Of a stretch of 18,666 nucleotides of DNA, positions 7,879 through 15,517 are shown piece after piece. A program made the position numbers and the translations under genes. The stretch lies in NCBI GenBank assembly GCA_964626885.1, contig CAZVJA010000097.1, positions 1-18,666 of the forward strand, in the 5' to 3' direction. The notes beneath the pieces are model-generated. The model did no database searches. It was not told the DNA's origin and was given only the letters and a program-made list of their open reading frames with translations. Source of the stretch: CAZVJA01 sp964626885. GTDB taxonomy: Bacteria; Planctomycetota; Planctomycetia; Planctomycetales; Planctomycetaceae. Position 1 is the stretch's first letter. Each line of letters begins with the position of its first letter.

Positions 7879-8196
7879 ATGAGCAAGAATTTGTATGTCG
7901 GTAACCTGCCGTTTTCCGTCAGCGCCGATGACCTGCGTGAAGCATTTGAGAAATTTGGAACCGTTGTTTCGGCATCGGTTGTTTCCGATCGGGAAACCGG
8001 TCGGTCGCGTGGATTCGGTTTCGTCGAAATGGCTGACGGCGGAGAAGCTGCCATCGCCGGCATGAACGGAGCCGACCTGCAAGGCCGGACCTTGACCGTC
8101 AACGAAGCTCGGCCGCGTGAAGATCGACGTGGCGGAGGGGGCGGTGGCCGTGGAGGCGATCGTCGTGGTGGCGGTGGAGGCGGTCGTCGCTACTAA
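7879..8196 (+). CDS. Small RNA-binding protein: one RRM and a Gly/Arg-rich tail
   Basis: A 105-residue single-stranded RNA-binding protein resembling the cyanobacterial Rbp and plant glycine-rich RRM proteins. RNP2 is L-Y-V-G-N-L near residue 5 and RNP1 is R-G-F-G-F-V-E-M near residue 50, with the usual spacing. The last 25 residues are an RGG-like tail of Gly runs broken by Arg and Asp. In related bacteria such proteins are often cold-induced RNA chaperones; that role here is inference. The ATG at 7879 is preferred over the in-frame ATG at 7873 because AAAGGA sits 5 bases before 7879 and overlaps the earlier ATG. It is monocistronic, with a strong terminator 33 bases after the stop. Confidence 0.93.
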   Translation: MSKNLYVGNLPFSVSADDLREAFEKFGTVVSASVVSDRETGRSRGFGFVEMADGGEAAIAGMNGADLQGRTLTVNEARPREDRRGGGGGGRGGDRRGGGGGGRRY

Positions 8197-8228
8197 TCGC
8201 GACGACACTTGACCAACCTGAAATTCCG

Positions 8229-8264
8229 GACCCCGGCCTTCCCGACAGGCCGGGGTCTTTGTTT
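8229..8264 (+). terminator. Intrinsic terminator of the RRM gene
   Basis: A perfect 10-bp GC-rich stem (8229-8238 with 8248-8257) with a 9-base loop is followed directly by TTTGTTT. It lies 33 bases after the RRM stop codon and just before the convergent helicase stop. No T-run follows on the minus strand, so it acts mainly in the plus direction. Confidence 0.9.
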
Positions 8265-8301
8265 AAAGTGCGCGTGATTATCGTACGGTTGATGTCCGAA
8301 T

Positions 8302-10278
8302 TCAGTCAGAGGACTGATCGCTATCATCATCAATGGAATCGAACTCGCCGCGCATCTCGAACAAGAATCGGGACGGAACCGACGGTCGCCGCTTGCCCCA
8401 TTTCATTCGACTGGCGGACCAGGTGATCGTCAACGCATCCATCGCCCGCGTGATTCCCACGTAGGCGAGACGACGTTCTTCTTCAATAGCGCCGACCGAG
8501 GAATCATCCACGGAGCGTTGATGCGGAAGCAGTCCTTCTTCCAGCCCGACGAGATAGACGTGCGGGAACTCCAGTCCCTTGGCGCAGTGCAGCGTCATCA
8601 GCCGCACGCCATCTTCGGTCAACTGCTCGTCTTTATCCGGTTCTTCATCTCGTCCCAAGAGTGCCGACTCTTCCAGAAAGCCCTCCAGTGACGGTTCGTC
8701 TGACCGTCTGATATATTCGCGGATCGAATCCAGAAGCTGATCGAGCACCGCGCTACGGGCCATTTGCTGCTCTGGCGTCTTGTATTGCTTCTCAATTTCC
8801 GCCTCGTAGCCAATCTCCTCAATCAGCCGGCTCGTGAGGCCGTCCATCTGATCGGGATGCGCTTGAAACTCCCGACGATAGCGATCGAGCAGTGCGTGGA
8901 AGTCTTCCATCGCTCGTGCGGCACGCTCCGGAAGATCACCGCCGGTTTTCGCTTCAGGGACGGCATCCCACAAACTTTTCTTAGACCGGACAGCCCGGGC
9001 AAGCAGCTTTTGCACCGTCGTCGGACCAATGCCGCGGGCCGGAGTGTTGATGATCCGCAACAGAGACATTTCGTCGGCCGGTTTGGCCAGGACTTTTAAA
9101 TACGCGAGCATATCGCGTATTTCTCGTCGATCAAAAAACGACTGGCCTCCAATCAGCACGTATCGCAGCTTGCGCCGCCGGAGTTCCGTCTCGAAAATGC
9201 GGGGCTGTTCATTGGTCCGGAACAGAATGGCGATTTCTCCCGGTGAAGCCTGCTTTCTCGCGACAAGTTGTGCAATCTCCCCGACAACGCCAGCTGCTTC
9301 CAAATTCTCATCGGCGAATTCGCAGAAGCGGACTTCCCTCTCGGAAGTTTTGTGCGGCCGGAGTTGTTTGTCGTGCCGGCCGGTATTATGCCGCACAAGG
9401 CGGTTTGCAAATTCGAGAATCTCCGCGGTCGAACGGTAATTGTCTTCGAGCCGAATGACCTTCGCTTCGGGAAAGTGTTGGCGGAAATTCAGGATATGGC
9501 GCACTTCGGCACCGCGCCATCCGTAAATCGATTGGTCGTCATCACCGACGACGCACAACGAGTGATGCGGCCGGACCAGCGCTTCCACAAGTTCAAACTG
9601 GACTCCGTTCGTGTCCTGGTACTCGTCGATCTGGACATGATCGAACCGCTGCTGGTGGCGGGCGAGGATCTTCGGCGAATCGAGAAACAGCTGGTGAGTG
9701 AGGAGCAACAGGTCGTCGAAATCGACTGCTCCCGAGGCACGCAGATTTGCCTGATACTTCCGGTAGGCGGCCGCCGCCAGAATATCGAGATCATTCTCGA
9801 CGTGCGAAGCGGCGCTGCGCGGGCTGATGCCGGCCATTTTCCAACGGCTGATGCGTGCGAGTAAATCCCCCGGACGAATTGATTTTTCTCCGACTCGCAG
9901 ATCACGCAATGCGGTTCTTGCGGCGGACTCCTGATCTCCCCGGTCGTGGATGGCAAAATTGTGTGGATAGCCGAGCTCCGTGATTTCCTGGCGGAGAATT
10001 CGCACGCACAGGGAGTGGAATGTCGAGATTAGAGGCTTGCTCTTCAATCGGCTGCCTAGCAGCAGCATGGTCCGTTCGCGCATCTCACGCGCCGCCTTGT
10101 TGGTGAATGTGACCGAAAGGATCCGGTCTGGAACTGTACCGCGTCGGATCAATTCCGCCATGCGATACGTGATCACGCGTGTCTTACCGGTTCCGGCTCC
10201 CGCCAGTACCAGCAGCGGCCCCGAGAGGGTTAGTACCGCTTCACGCTGCGCCGGGTTGAGCACATTCAGCCGGTCCAT
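8302..10278 (-). CDS. ATP-dependent 3'-5' DNA helicase of the UvrD/Rep/PcrA family
   Basis: Superfamily 1A helicase that unwinds DNA in repair or replication restart; 658 residues. Motifs in order: Q-motif N-P-A-Q11; Walker A G27-A-G-T-G-K32-T; F-T-N-K-A-A-R-E-M; V-D-F-D-D-L-L; Walker B D-E-Y-Q-D-T-N; V-V-G-D-D-D-Q-S-I-Y-G-W-R-G; N-Y-R-S; L-M-T-L-H-C-A-K-G-L-E-F; and E-E-E-R-R-L-A-Y-V-G-I-T-R-A. The segment G-G-Q-S-F-F-D-R-R-E-I-R-D-M-L-A-Y and the short C-terminus resemble Rep. UvrD and PcrA usually have longer tails. I cannot assign the paralogue and give no symbol. The tail is acidic, ending D-D-D-S-D-Q-S-S-D. The ATG at 10278 lacks a clear ribosome-binding site. Confidence 0.94.
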   Translation of the reverse strand: MDRLNVLNPAQREAVLTLSGPLLVLAGAGTGKTRVITYRMAELIRRGTVPDRILSVTFTNKAAREMRERTMLLLGSRLKSKPLISTFHSLCVRILRQEITELGYPHNFAIHDRGDQESAARTALRDLRVGEKSIRPGDLLARISRWKMAGISPRSAASHVENDLDILAAAAYRKYQANLRASGAVDFDDLLLLTHQLFLDSPKILARHQQRFDHVQIDEYQDTNGVQFELVEALVRPHHSLCVVGDDDQSIYGWRGAEVRHILNFRQHFPEAKVIRLEDNYRSTAEILEFANRLVRHNTGRHDKQLRPHKTSEREVRFCEFADENLEAAGVVGEIAQLVARKQASPGEIAILFRTNEQPRIFETELRRRKLRYVLIGGQSFFDRREIRDMLAYLKVLAKPADEMSLLRIINTPARGIGPTTVQKLLARAVRSKKSLWDAVPEAKTGGDLPERAARAMEDFHALLDRYRREFQAHPDQMDGLTSRLIEEIGYEAEIEKQYKTPEQQMARSAVLDQLLDSIREYIRRSDEPSLEGFLEESALLGRDEEPDKDEQLTEDGVRLMTLHCAKGLEFPHVYLVGLEEGLLPHQRSVDDSSVGAIEEERRLAYVGITRAMDALTITWSASRMKWGKRRPSVPSRFLFEMRGEFDSIDDDSDQSSD

Positions 10279-10418
10279 CGGTAATGACGCCCTAAGATCT
10301 CGATAGGTAATGGGAGAGTCGGGGATCGCTAACGGGAAAGACCAACATGGCAGACAACCGACGGATGATTTTGCTTAGAACCGTTGGGGTCGCCCGGCGA
10401 GGGGTGAGCAGAATGCGG

Positions 10419-11378
10419 TCAGGTCGTGCGGAACTGCCATTTGTCGGCGTGGTCGTCTTGTGGCTTTTTTGCTCCGGCCGTTCGGTCCTTCTTGAGTGTC
10501 GGATCTTTAAGCCGAACGCGCGCTTCGCGGAACTGCTGCAGCATCTCGACAACAGTCTGACAACGATTATTCGGTTCGATCGCTAGTCCGCGCATAATTG
10601 TGTCGGCGACCTGCTTGTCAATTTTGGGAACCAGCTCACGGATATCACGGGGAGGAGTGTTGATGCGCTTCAACATTCCGTCTAGTCCCGTTCCCAGCGG
10701 AGGCCAAGGGTAAGTCTTGGTGTACATTTCAAAACAGGTGATGGCAAATGAGAAGACGTCGATTCGCTGGTCGGTGTGTTGTCTCTTGATCAGCTCGGGG
10801 GCCATGTAGTTGGCCGTGCCGGTCCGATTGCCCGGCTCCTGAAACGCGGGTGTATTTGGCACGACGAGGCCAAAGTCGATCAGTTTGACGCTTCCTTGAG
10901 AATCAATGAGGATGTTACGAGGGCAGATATCGCGGTGAATCCATTGTTCGTGATGAAAATAGTGGATTGCCTCGGCGAGTTCCACCATGATTCGCAATCG
11001 ATTTTTTTGCATCTCCTCATTTTGCATATCAACGAGATAGCTCAGGCCGAACCCGTCGATGAGTTCCATCACGAGAAACTGCTCATTGCCGAGAGTGCGG
11101 CCGAATTCCCAAGTCCGGACAATATGCGGATGCACGAGTTGAACGGCCACCTCTCCTTCCGACGGCTTCATCCGGTCCAGGAACCGTGACTCGTACTTCA
11201 CCGTCTTTTCACGGTCGAGGATTTTGAGTGCTACGACCTTGCCGGTGGAGCGATCGAGGGCACGCCAGACTTTGGACATGCTTCCCTGGCCGAGGCGCGC
11301 GATCAAGTCGAATCGCTTGGCGATGTCGACCATTTCAACAGCGGGTTTCTTGCGGAAGAGTCTGCTCAGAAAACTCAT
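10419..11378 (-). CDS. Cytoplasmic Ser/Thr protein kinase with an atypical catalytic loop
   Basis: Hanks-type kinase of 319 residues with essentially only a kinase domain; there is no membrane segment and no sensor domain. It has the glycine loop G30-Q-G-S-M-S-K-V, the ATP lysine K52 in V-A-L-K, H148-R-D150-I-C-P-R-N155, D168-F-G and M-A-P-E. The lysine normally two residues after the catalytic Asp is Cys152, while D150, N155 and D168 remain, so activity is likely but altered. The basic N-terminus (S-R-L-F-R-K-K) precedes the domain and the C-terminal 30 residues are Lys/Asp-rich. I chose the ATG at 11378, just before the domain; an upstream frame to 11489 reads like leader. It is 120 bases downstream of accD on the same strand, so it may belong to that operon. 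Confidence 0.88.
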   Translation of the reverse strand: MSFLSRLFRKKPAVEMVDIAKRFDLIARLGQGSMSKVWRALDRSTGKVVALKILDREKTVKYESRFLDRMKPSEGEVAVQLVHPHIVRTWEFGRTLGNEQFLVMELIDGFGLSYLVDMQNEEMQKNRLRIMVELAEAIHYFHHEQWIHRDICPRNILIDSQGSVKLIDFGLVVPNTPAFQEPGNRTGTANYMAPELIKRQHTDQRIDVFSFAITCFEMYTKTYPWPPLGTGLDGMLKRINTPPRDIRELVPKIDKQVADTIMRGLAIEPNNRCQTVVEMLQQFREARVRLKDPTLKKDRTAGAKKPQDDHADKWQFRTT

Positions 11379-11498
11379 GACCTGTCGCCGCGCTTTCCAT
11401 GAATTCCGGCAGTATTTCCCCCGACGCCCATTCTGATATCGCGTACACCCCACCCGGCCCAAAGCCGATTCGTCAAGCGACTGAAGCACTCGGACGGA

Positions 11499-12353
11499 TT
11501 ACTTGCCGCAGTAGTCAATAATCTTCGCGATCTCGGAGCGGAGATCGTGACGGTGCACAATCCGATCGACGAATCCATGCTCAAGCAGGAATTCACTGGT
11601 TTGGAAACCCTTGGGAAGTTCGATTTTGACCGTTGCCTGTACGACACGCGGTCCCGCGAACCCGATCAGAGCTTTCGGCTCGGCCAGCACGATGTCTCCG
11701 AGAGAGGCGAAGCTCGCGGCTACTCCTCCCATTGTAGGGTTCGTCAACACGGAGATGAATAGTCCTCTGGCCTGGCGGAACCGGGCTAGCGCGGCGGAGA
11801 CCTTACCCATCTGCATCAACGAGAGAATCCCCTCATGCATTCTGGCTCCTCCGCCGGAACCGCTGACGACCGCAACCGGGAGGCCACGTTCCGTGGCGAT
11901 TTCAATTGCCCGTGTGAGTTTTTCTCCCACGACCGATCCCATGCTCCCCATAATGAACGCGGAGTCGGTCACTCCCAGAATCAGGGGTCGTCCACGGAGG
12001 TATCCCCGGCCGATAACGCACGCATCCTTCAAGCCGGTCTTTTGTTGTTCCTCGACCAGCCGTTGGGCATACGGTTTCTTATCCTCAAAACCGAGTGGAT
12101 CGGTAGGAGTGAGATGAGTGAACCATTCCTCGAAGCTGTCCTCATCGAGAAGCTGTCGGATGCGATTCTCGGCCGAAACGTAAAAATGATGCCCGCATTC
12201 GGGGCAGACACCCAGCAGGTGCTCCATCTGCTTTCGAAAGATGGTGGCTGAGCAGCCGTCGCACCGGATCCACAGCCCTTCGGGAACGCCCCGTTTCTTG
12301 GGTTTGACCTGATTGGACGACGCTTCTAAATCCGGTTTTTGAATGGAACTCAT
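11499..12353 (-). CDS. accD: Acetyl-CoA carboxylase carboxyltransferase subunit beta
   Basis: AccD, with AccA, transfers the carboxyl group from carboxybiotin to acetyl-CoA to give malonyl-CoA, the committed step of fatty-acid synthesis. The 284-residue protein has the N-terminal four-Cys zinc ribbon (C31-D-G-C34 and C50-P-E-C53). The carboxyltransferase core follows, with V-S-G-S-G-G-G-A-R-M-H-E-G and G-F-A-G-P-R-V-V-Q. The length is close to the usual 280-305. The start ATG overlaps the stop of the upstream histidine-phosphatase-like gene as ATGA, and GGGAGG lies 9 bases before it. Translational coupling is therefore likely. Confidence 0.96.
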   Translation of the reverse strand: MSSIQKPDLEASSNQVKPKKRGVPEGLWIRCDGCSATIFRKQMEHLLGVCPECGHHFYVSAENRIRQLLDEDSFEEWFTHLTPTDPLGFEDKKPYAQRLVEEQQKTGLKDACVIGRGYLRGRPLILGVTDSAFIMGSMGSVVGEKLTRAIEIATERGLPVAVVSGSGGGARMHEGILSLMQMGKVSAALARFRQARGLFISVLTNPTMGGVAASFASLGDIVLAEPKALIGFAGPRVVQATVKIELPKGFQTSEFLLEHGFVDRIVHRHDLRSEIAKIIDYCGK

Positions 12354-13018
12354 GCGAAGTCGCCTCCCTGCGCCGGGGCTTCTGCTTCTTTCTCCACGTG
12401 GCCGTTTTTCCTGCTATCGGCGCCATTCAAGGGCCTGGGGGAGGCGCCGTTACCGTTCTGGGATTCGCTGAGCACCTCCACCAGCGATGTATGTTCTCCG
12501 CAGCGGAGTGGGTCCGGCAATTCTGGTGTTCGATCGCAGACCACGCAGGCAATGAGTGTTGCCAATGGTTCCGACGCGACAATTCCGATCGGCTTCTTAT
12601 GCTTCCGCAAGGGCTTGGCGAGCGCCTTGCGAATTCGCGACACGGCGTCCGGAACGGTTTCTCCTTGCGGTGGGCAGATCGTCTCGGGAGACTCTTGCCA
12701 TTGCTTGAAGACCTTCGGGTACTTTCGCCGAACATCGTCGACCAGCAAGCCCTGCCACAAGCCGTGGTTCAAATTCCGCAACTCGTCGATCTCTTTCACT
12801 CGAATCCCCAATTCGGCACCGAGAGTGTTGGCAGTTGACCGGGCCGGTTCGCAGGGTGAAGCGTAAATCAATTCCAGATCCATCTCGCTCAGCCGTTTGA
12901 CGATCCCCGCAATCTGCTCTTGTCCACGGGAATTCAACGGGAGATCGAGCGCTCCCTGGATGCGGTGTTGCTCATCGAAATCGGTGCATCCCGGACGAAT
13001 CAGGACGACATCAACCAT
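12350..13018 (-). CDS. Histidine-phosphatase-fold protein lacking the catalytic residues (probable pseudoenzyme)
   Basis: A 222-residue protein that follows the phosphoglycerate mutase/histidine phosphatase pattern: L-I-R-P-G-C-T, R-I-Q-G-A-L-D-L-P-L-N, I-Y-A-S-P, G-L-W-Q-G, P-Q-G-E-T. The key residues are changed. The catalytic His of R-H-G is Pro9, the second Arg (S-P-L-x-R) is Pro58, the acid of L-x-E is Asn82, and the H-G after the last strand (V-S-H-G) is Glu150-Pro151. Only Arg8 is kept. The frame is intact and the fold pattern is conserved, so it is not a decaying gene. The C-terminal 50 residues are a polar low-complexity tail rich in Asn, Gly, Glu and Ala. It lies 7 bases after rpe and overlaps accD by ATGA. 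A regulatory or scaffold role with one of these enzymes is inferred. Confidence 0.85.
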   Translation of the reverse strand: MVDVVLIRPGCTDFDEQHRIQGALDLPLNSRGQEQIAGIVKRLSEMDLELIYASPCEPARSTANTLGAELGIRVKEIDELRNLNHGLWQGLLVDDVRRKYPKVFKQWQESPETICPPQGETVPDAVSRIRKALAKPLRKHKKPIGIVASEPLATLIACVVCDRTPELPDPLRCGEHTSLVEVLSESQNGNGASPRPLNGADSRKNGHVEKEAEAPAQGGDFA

Positions 13019-13025
13019 GGGAATC

Positions 13026-13760
13026 TTAGTTCTCCATCATCGGGGGAACGAGCCTGTTCGTTTCCGACTGCGAGGCACCGCGAGCCAGAGCGGAGAGTTC
13101 CCGTACGGAATCACTGTAATCGGGAGTGTCGAAAATCGCGCTCCCCACGACAAACAGATCGGCGCCGGCTCGCGCTGTCTCCGCGATGGTTGCCAAACCG
13201 ATGCCGCCATCCACGGAAAGCAGAGTCGTTTCCGGGAGCCACTCGCGCAGCTGACGCAGCTTCTCGACCGCGCTACTCTGAAACTTCTGCCCCCCGAAGC
13301 CGGGCTCGACACTCATGACCAAAACCAGGTCACAGAGCGGCAGATAGGGACGAATCGCCTCAACGGGTGTTCCAGGATTGAGTGCCAGCCCCGCGACAGC
13401 GTCTCTGCTCCGTATCCGTTCGAGGAGAGAACCAGGCTTGGAAACCGCCTCATAATGAAATGTCACACAGTCGCATCCGGCAGAGAGATAATCATCCAGA
13501 TACTTGCCAGGATCAGAAATCATCAGGTGAGTATCGAATGGGAGTTCCGTCAGCTGTCGGAGCCGTTCGATGACCGGGGGACCGTACGACAGATTCGGGA
13601 CAAAATGCCCATCCATCACGTCTAAATGGAGTAACGCAACTCCGGACGCATCCAGCAGTTCAATTTCACGGTGCATGTTCCCGAAATCGCACTTCAACAT
13701 CGAAGGGGCGATCACCGGGCGTGCGCTGCAAAGAGTATTAAGAACAGCCTGTCGGCTCAT
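13026..13760 (-). CDS. rpe: Ribulose-phosphate 3-epimerase
   Basis: Interconverts ribulose 5-phosphate and xylulose 5-phosphate in the pentose phosphate pathway. The 244-residue TIM-barrel protein shows the family motifs in order: I-A-P-S-M-L, H-L-D-V-M-D-G-H-F-V-P-N, D-T-H-L-M-I, M-S-V-E-P-G-F-G-G-Q-K-F, S-V-D-G-G-I and V-G-S-A-I-F. These supply the metal-binding His and Asp residues and the phosphate loop. It is about 20 residues longer than the usual 220, with the extra residues at both ends. It is the first gene of a packed minus-strand group with the histidine-phosphatase-like gene and accD. No clear ribosome-binding site precedes the ATG at 13760. Confidence 0.95.
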   Translation of the reverse strand: MSRQAVLNTLCSARPVIAPSMLKCDFGNMHREIELLDASGVALLHLDVMDGHFVPNLSYGPPVIERLRQLTELPFDTHLMISDPGKYLDDYLSAGCDCVTFHYEAVSKPGSLLERIRSRDAVAGLALNPGTPVEAIRPYLPLCDLVLVMSVEPGFGGQKFQSSAVEKLRQLREWLPETTLLSVDGGIGLATIAETARAGADLFVVGSAIFDTPDYSDSVRELSALARGASQSETNRLVPPMMEN

Positions 13761-14104
13761 TGAAGTGCAATTCGCGATCGGCGGTGAGTAAGAAACCGGC
13801 CGGAAATACCTTCGGCCAAATCATCCGGAAAATCGCTCGACGCGTCGCGTTCGAAACCTTATCTACCGCCGCTGACAACCAGTAACCACAACCAATGCCG
13901 CACTCGTAAAACCTCAAAGTGCTTTTGGCAGATTGAAGTTAGAGTGCCTTGAAAATGGAAGCGGTTATTTTGACCGGTCCAAAGGATCGCGTCCAGCGGA
14001 AATCGAACCTCGGGCAGGAAACTACTGCCAATAATCGGCGCAACCTATTTAGCACGTTAGTGTTGCGGCGTCAGGAGATCGGCTGCTGCTGGACCGGTAG
14101 TATT
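13761..14104. other. Intergenic stretch between gap and rpe
   Basis: Both flanking genes run on the minus strand, so this stretch holds the 3' end of the gap transcript and the 5' leader of the rpe group. I see no convincing gene and no GC-rich hairpin with a T-run after gap. A weak stem (GGCCG with CGGCC, about 13798-13818) lies shortly upstream of the rpe start. No clear -35/-10 pair was found, so read-through from gap into rpe cannot be excluded. Confidence 0.4.
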
Positions 14105-15127
14105 TTAGAGGGTGGCCATCCGCGCGATGAGATCGGCAGTTCTATTCGAGTACCCATACTCGTTGTCGTACCAGCCAAGAACCTTGACCATGCGAGTTCC
14201 CATCATCGTTGTCCAGGAAGAGTCAAAGATACAGCTCGATGGGCTGCCAATGACGTCGCTGGAAACGATCGGATCCTCGGTGTATTCGAGAATCCCTTTC
14301 AGAGCGCCGGCGGATGCCGCTTTCATCGCTTCGTTGACTTTCTCGACGGTGACATCCGCTTTGAGGGTTGCCACCAAGTCGGTGATGCTCCCCGCCGGCA
14401 CGGGGACGCGCAGCGAGATTCCAGTCAGCTTCCCCTTCAATTCCGGAAGCACGAGCCCGACAGCCTTCGCAGCGCCGGTTGAGGTTGGGATGATGTTGAT
14501 TCCGGCGGCTCGTGCACGGTGAGGGTCGGAATGCAATTGATCGGAAACCCGTTGGTCGTTTGTGTAGGCATGAACGGTCGTCATCAGCCCCTGCTCGAGG
14601 CCGAAGTTCTCATGCAGGACTTTGACCATCGGTGCCAAGCAATTAGTGGTGCAACTGGCGTTGGAGACGCAGACATGTTCCTTTTTCAGTTCTTTGTCGT
14701 TCACGCCCATTACAACCGTTAAATCCGGTGCATCTTTCGCCGGCGCTGAGAGAACGACCTTTCGCGCGCCAGCATCCAGGTGACTGTCGTAGCCCGGTTT
14801 TCCGTCCTTTTTCCTGCCTGTGAAGAATCCGGTCGACTCCAGGGCAACATCGACATTCAAATCCTTCCACGGGAGCTTTGCGGGGTCTTTCTCCGCACAG
14901 ACTTTGACTTTACGTCCGTTGACCACGAGGTCCGATCCGTCAACGGAAACGGTCCCGGGGAAGCGTCCTTGCACGCTGTCGTACTTCAGCAGCATCGCGA
15001 GAGCTTTGGGATCACCAAGGTCGTTGATAGCAACGACTTCGAATTCTTGCGATCGGGCAACCAAAGCTCGAAAGGTGATTCGGCCGATCCGACCGAAACC
15101 ATTAATTCCAACTCGCACTGCAGCCAC
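14105..15127 (-). CDS. gap: Type I glyceraldehyde-3-phosphate dehydrogenase
   Basis: NAD-dependent oxidation and phosphorylation of glyceraldehyde 3-phosphate in glycolysis, reversible in gluconeogenesis. The 340-residue protein starts with the Rossmann motif V-G-I-N-G-F-G-R-I-G-R. It has N35-D36 after the second strand, which fits NAD over NADP. The catalytic Cys159 sits in S-N-A-S-C-T-T-N-C and the partner His186 in H-A-Y-T-N-D-Q. P-T-S-T-G-A-A-K-A-V-G and W-Y-D-N-E-Y-G-Y-S are also intact. The start codon is GTG, supported by GGAG 7 bases upstream. It has its own promoter and a 5' stem-loop (see those entries). It is divergent from cheA. Confidence 0.96.
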   Translation of the reverse strand: MAAVRVGINGFGRIGRITFRALVARSQEFEVVAINDLGDPKALAMLLKYDSVQGRFPGTVSVDGSDLVVNGRKVKVCAEKDPAKLPWKDLNVDVALESTGFFTGRKKDGKPGYDSHLDAGARKVVLSAPAKDAPDLTVVMGVNDKELKKEHVCVSNASCTTNCLAPMVKVLHENFGLEQGLMTTVHAYTNDQRVSDQLHSDPHRARAAGINIIPTSTGAAKAVGLVLPELKGKLTGISLRVPVPAGSITDLVATLKADVTVEKVNEAMKAASAGALKGILEYTEDPIVSSDVIGSPSSCIFDSSWTTMMGTRMVKVLGWYDNEYGYSNRTADLIARMATL

Positions 15128-15203
15128 GACGCCACTCCTTCAAATTCACAACCAGTGTTTTGTAAGCCCCAAAAATGCCGCGAATAACAACCTCGCGAGC
15201 CAA

Positions 15204-15229
15204 CTGTCTGGGGTGAAGCCCGCAGACAG
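15204..15229 (-). promoter_or_regulatory. 5' stem-loop of the gap transcript
   Basis: A 7-bp inverted repeat (15204-15210 with 15223-15229) encloses a further GGG/CCC pairing with one bulged base and a 5-base loop. On the minus strand it begins 7-8 bases after the predicted -10 box, so it would sit at the very 5' end of the gap mRNA, about 76-102 bases upstream of the GTG start. Such 5' stems often protect mRNA from decay; that role here is inference. Confidence 0.5.
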
Positions 15230-15236
15230 GAGTTCG

Positions 15237-15265
15237 ATTGTACTCATGCCTCTTTACGCCCACAA
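15237..15265 (-). promoter_or_regulatory. Predicted sigma-70-type promoter of gap
   Basis: On the minus strand, TTGTGG (15260-15265) and TACAAT (15237-15242) are separated by exactly 17 bases. The -10 box has five of six consensus bases and the -35 box starts TTG. It points at gap, with a predicted leader of about 100 bases. It is the best promoter match I found in the window. Confidence 0.55.
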
Positions 15266-15517
15266 CCAATGCGGGCCAACGGGTCATACCGGTTCGGGTG
15301 GCATCGCAGCTCGAGCTTACGGGGGAAACCCTCCAGAGAATTGCGGTACTCAAGCTAATTCAGCCTGAATGTCGATAGCAGGGAAAACGCCCGACCAGAG
15401 GCTGAATACCTCGTTCTGCGCGTGTGCCGCGCCCAGGTTGGATCGATCAATGACCGACTGGTACCGCTGAACTCCCGTAAACCCACGAACTCCGTCACCC
15501 CTTGGATGCCCGTCATT
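15266..15517. other. Upstream region of cheA
   Basis: This is the cheA side of the divergent gap-cheA region (15128-15517). A 9-bp inverted repeat (15358-15366 with 15399-15407, 32-base spacer) is the only structure I can point to. No clear promoter for cheA was found. The frame upstream of the chosen cheA start is open back to 15422, but its translation does not look like CheA. Confidence 0.35.

Noticed and set aside
8110..8190. GGCGGTGG-type repeats
   Set aside because: They encode the Gly/Arg tail of the RRM protein and need no separate explanation.
9268..9864. Open frame (198 codons) on the plus strand inside the helicase gene
   Set aside because: It is antisense to helicase motifs including Walker B. 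No domain is visible in its translation.
13990..14015. tRNA T-loop-like sequence (GGTTCGATTTCC on the minus strand)
   Set aside because: The flanking bases do not form the 5-bp T stem, and no acceptor, D or anticodon arm can be drawn around it.
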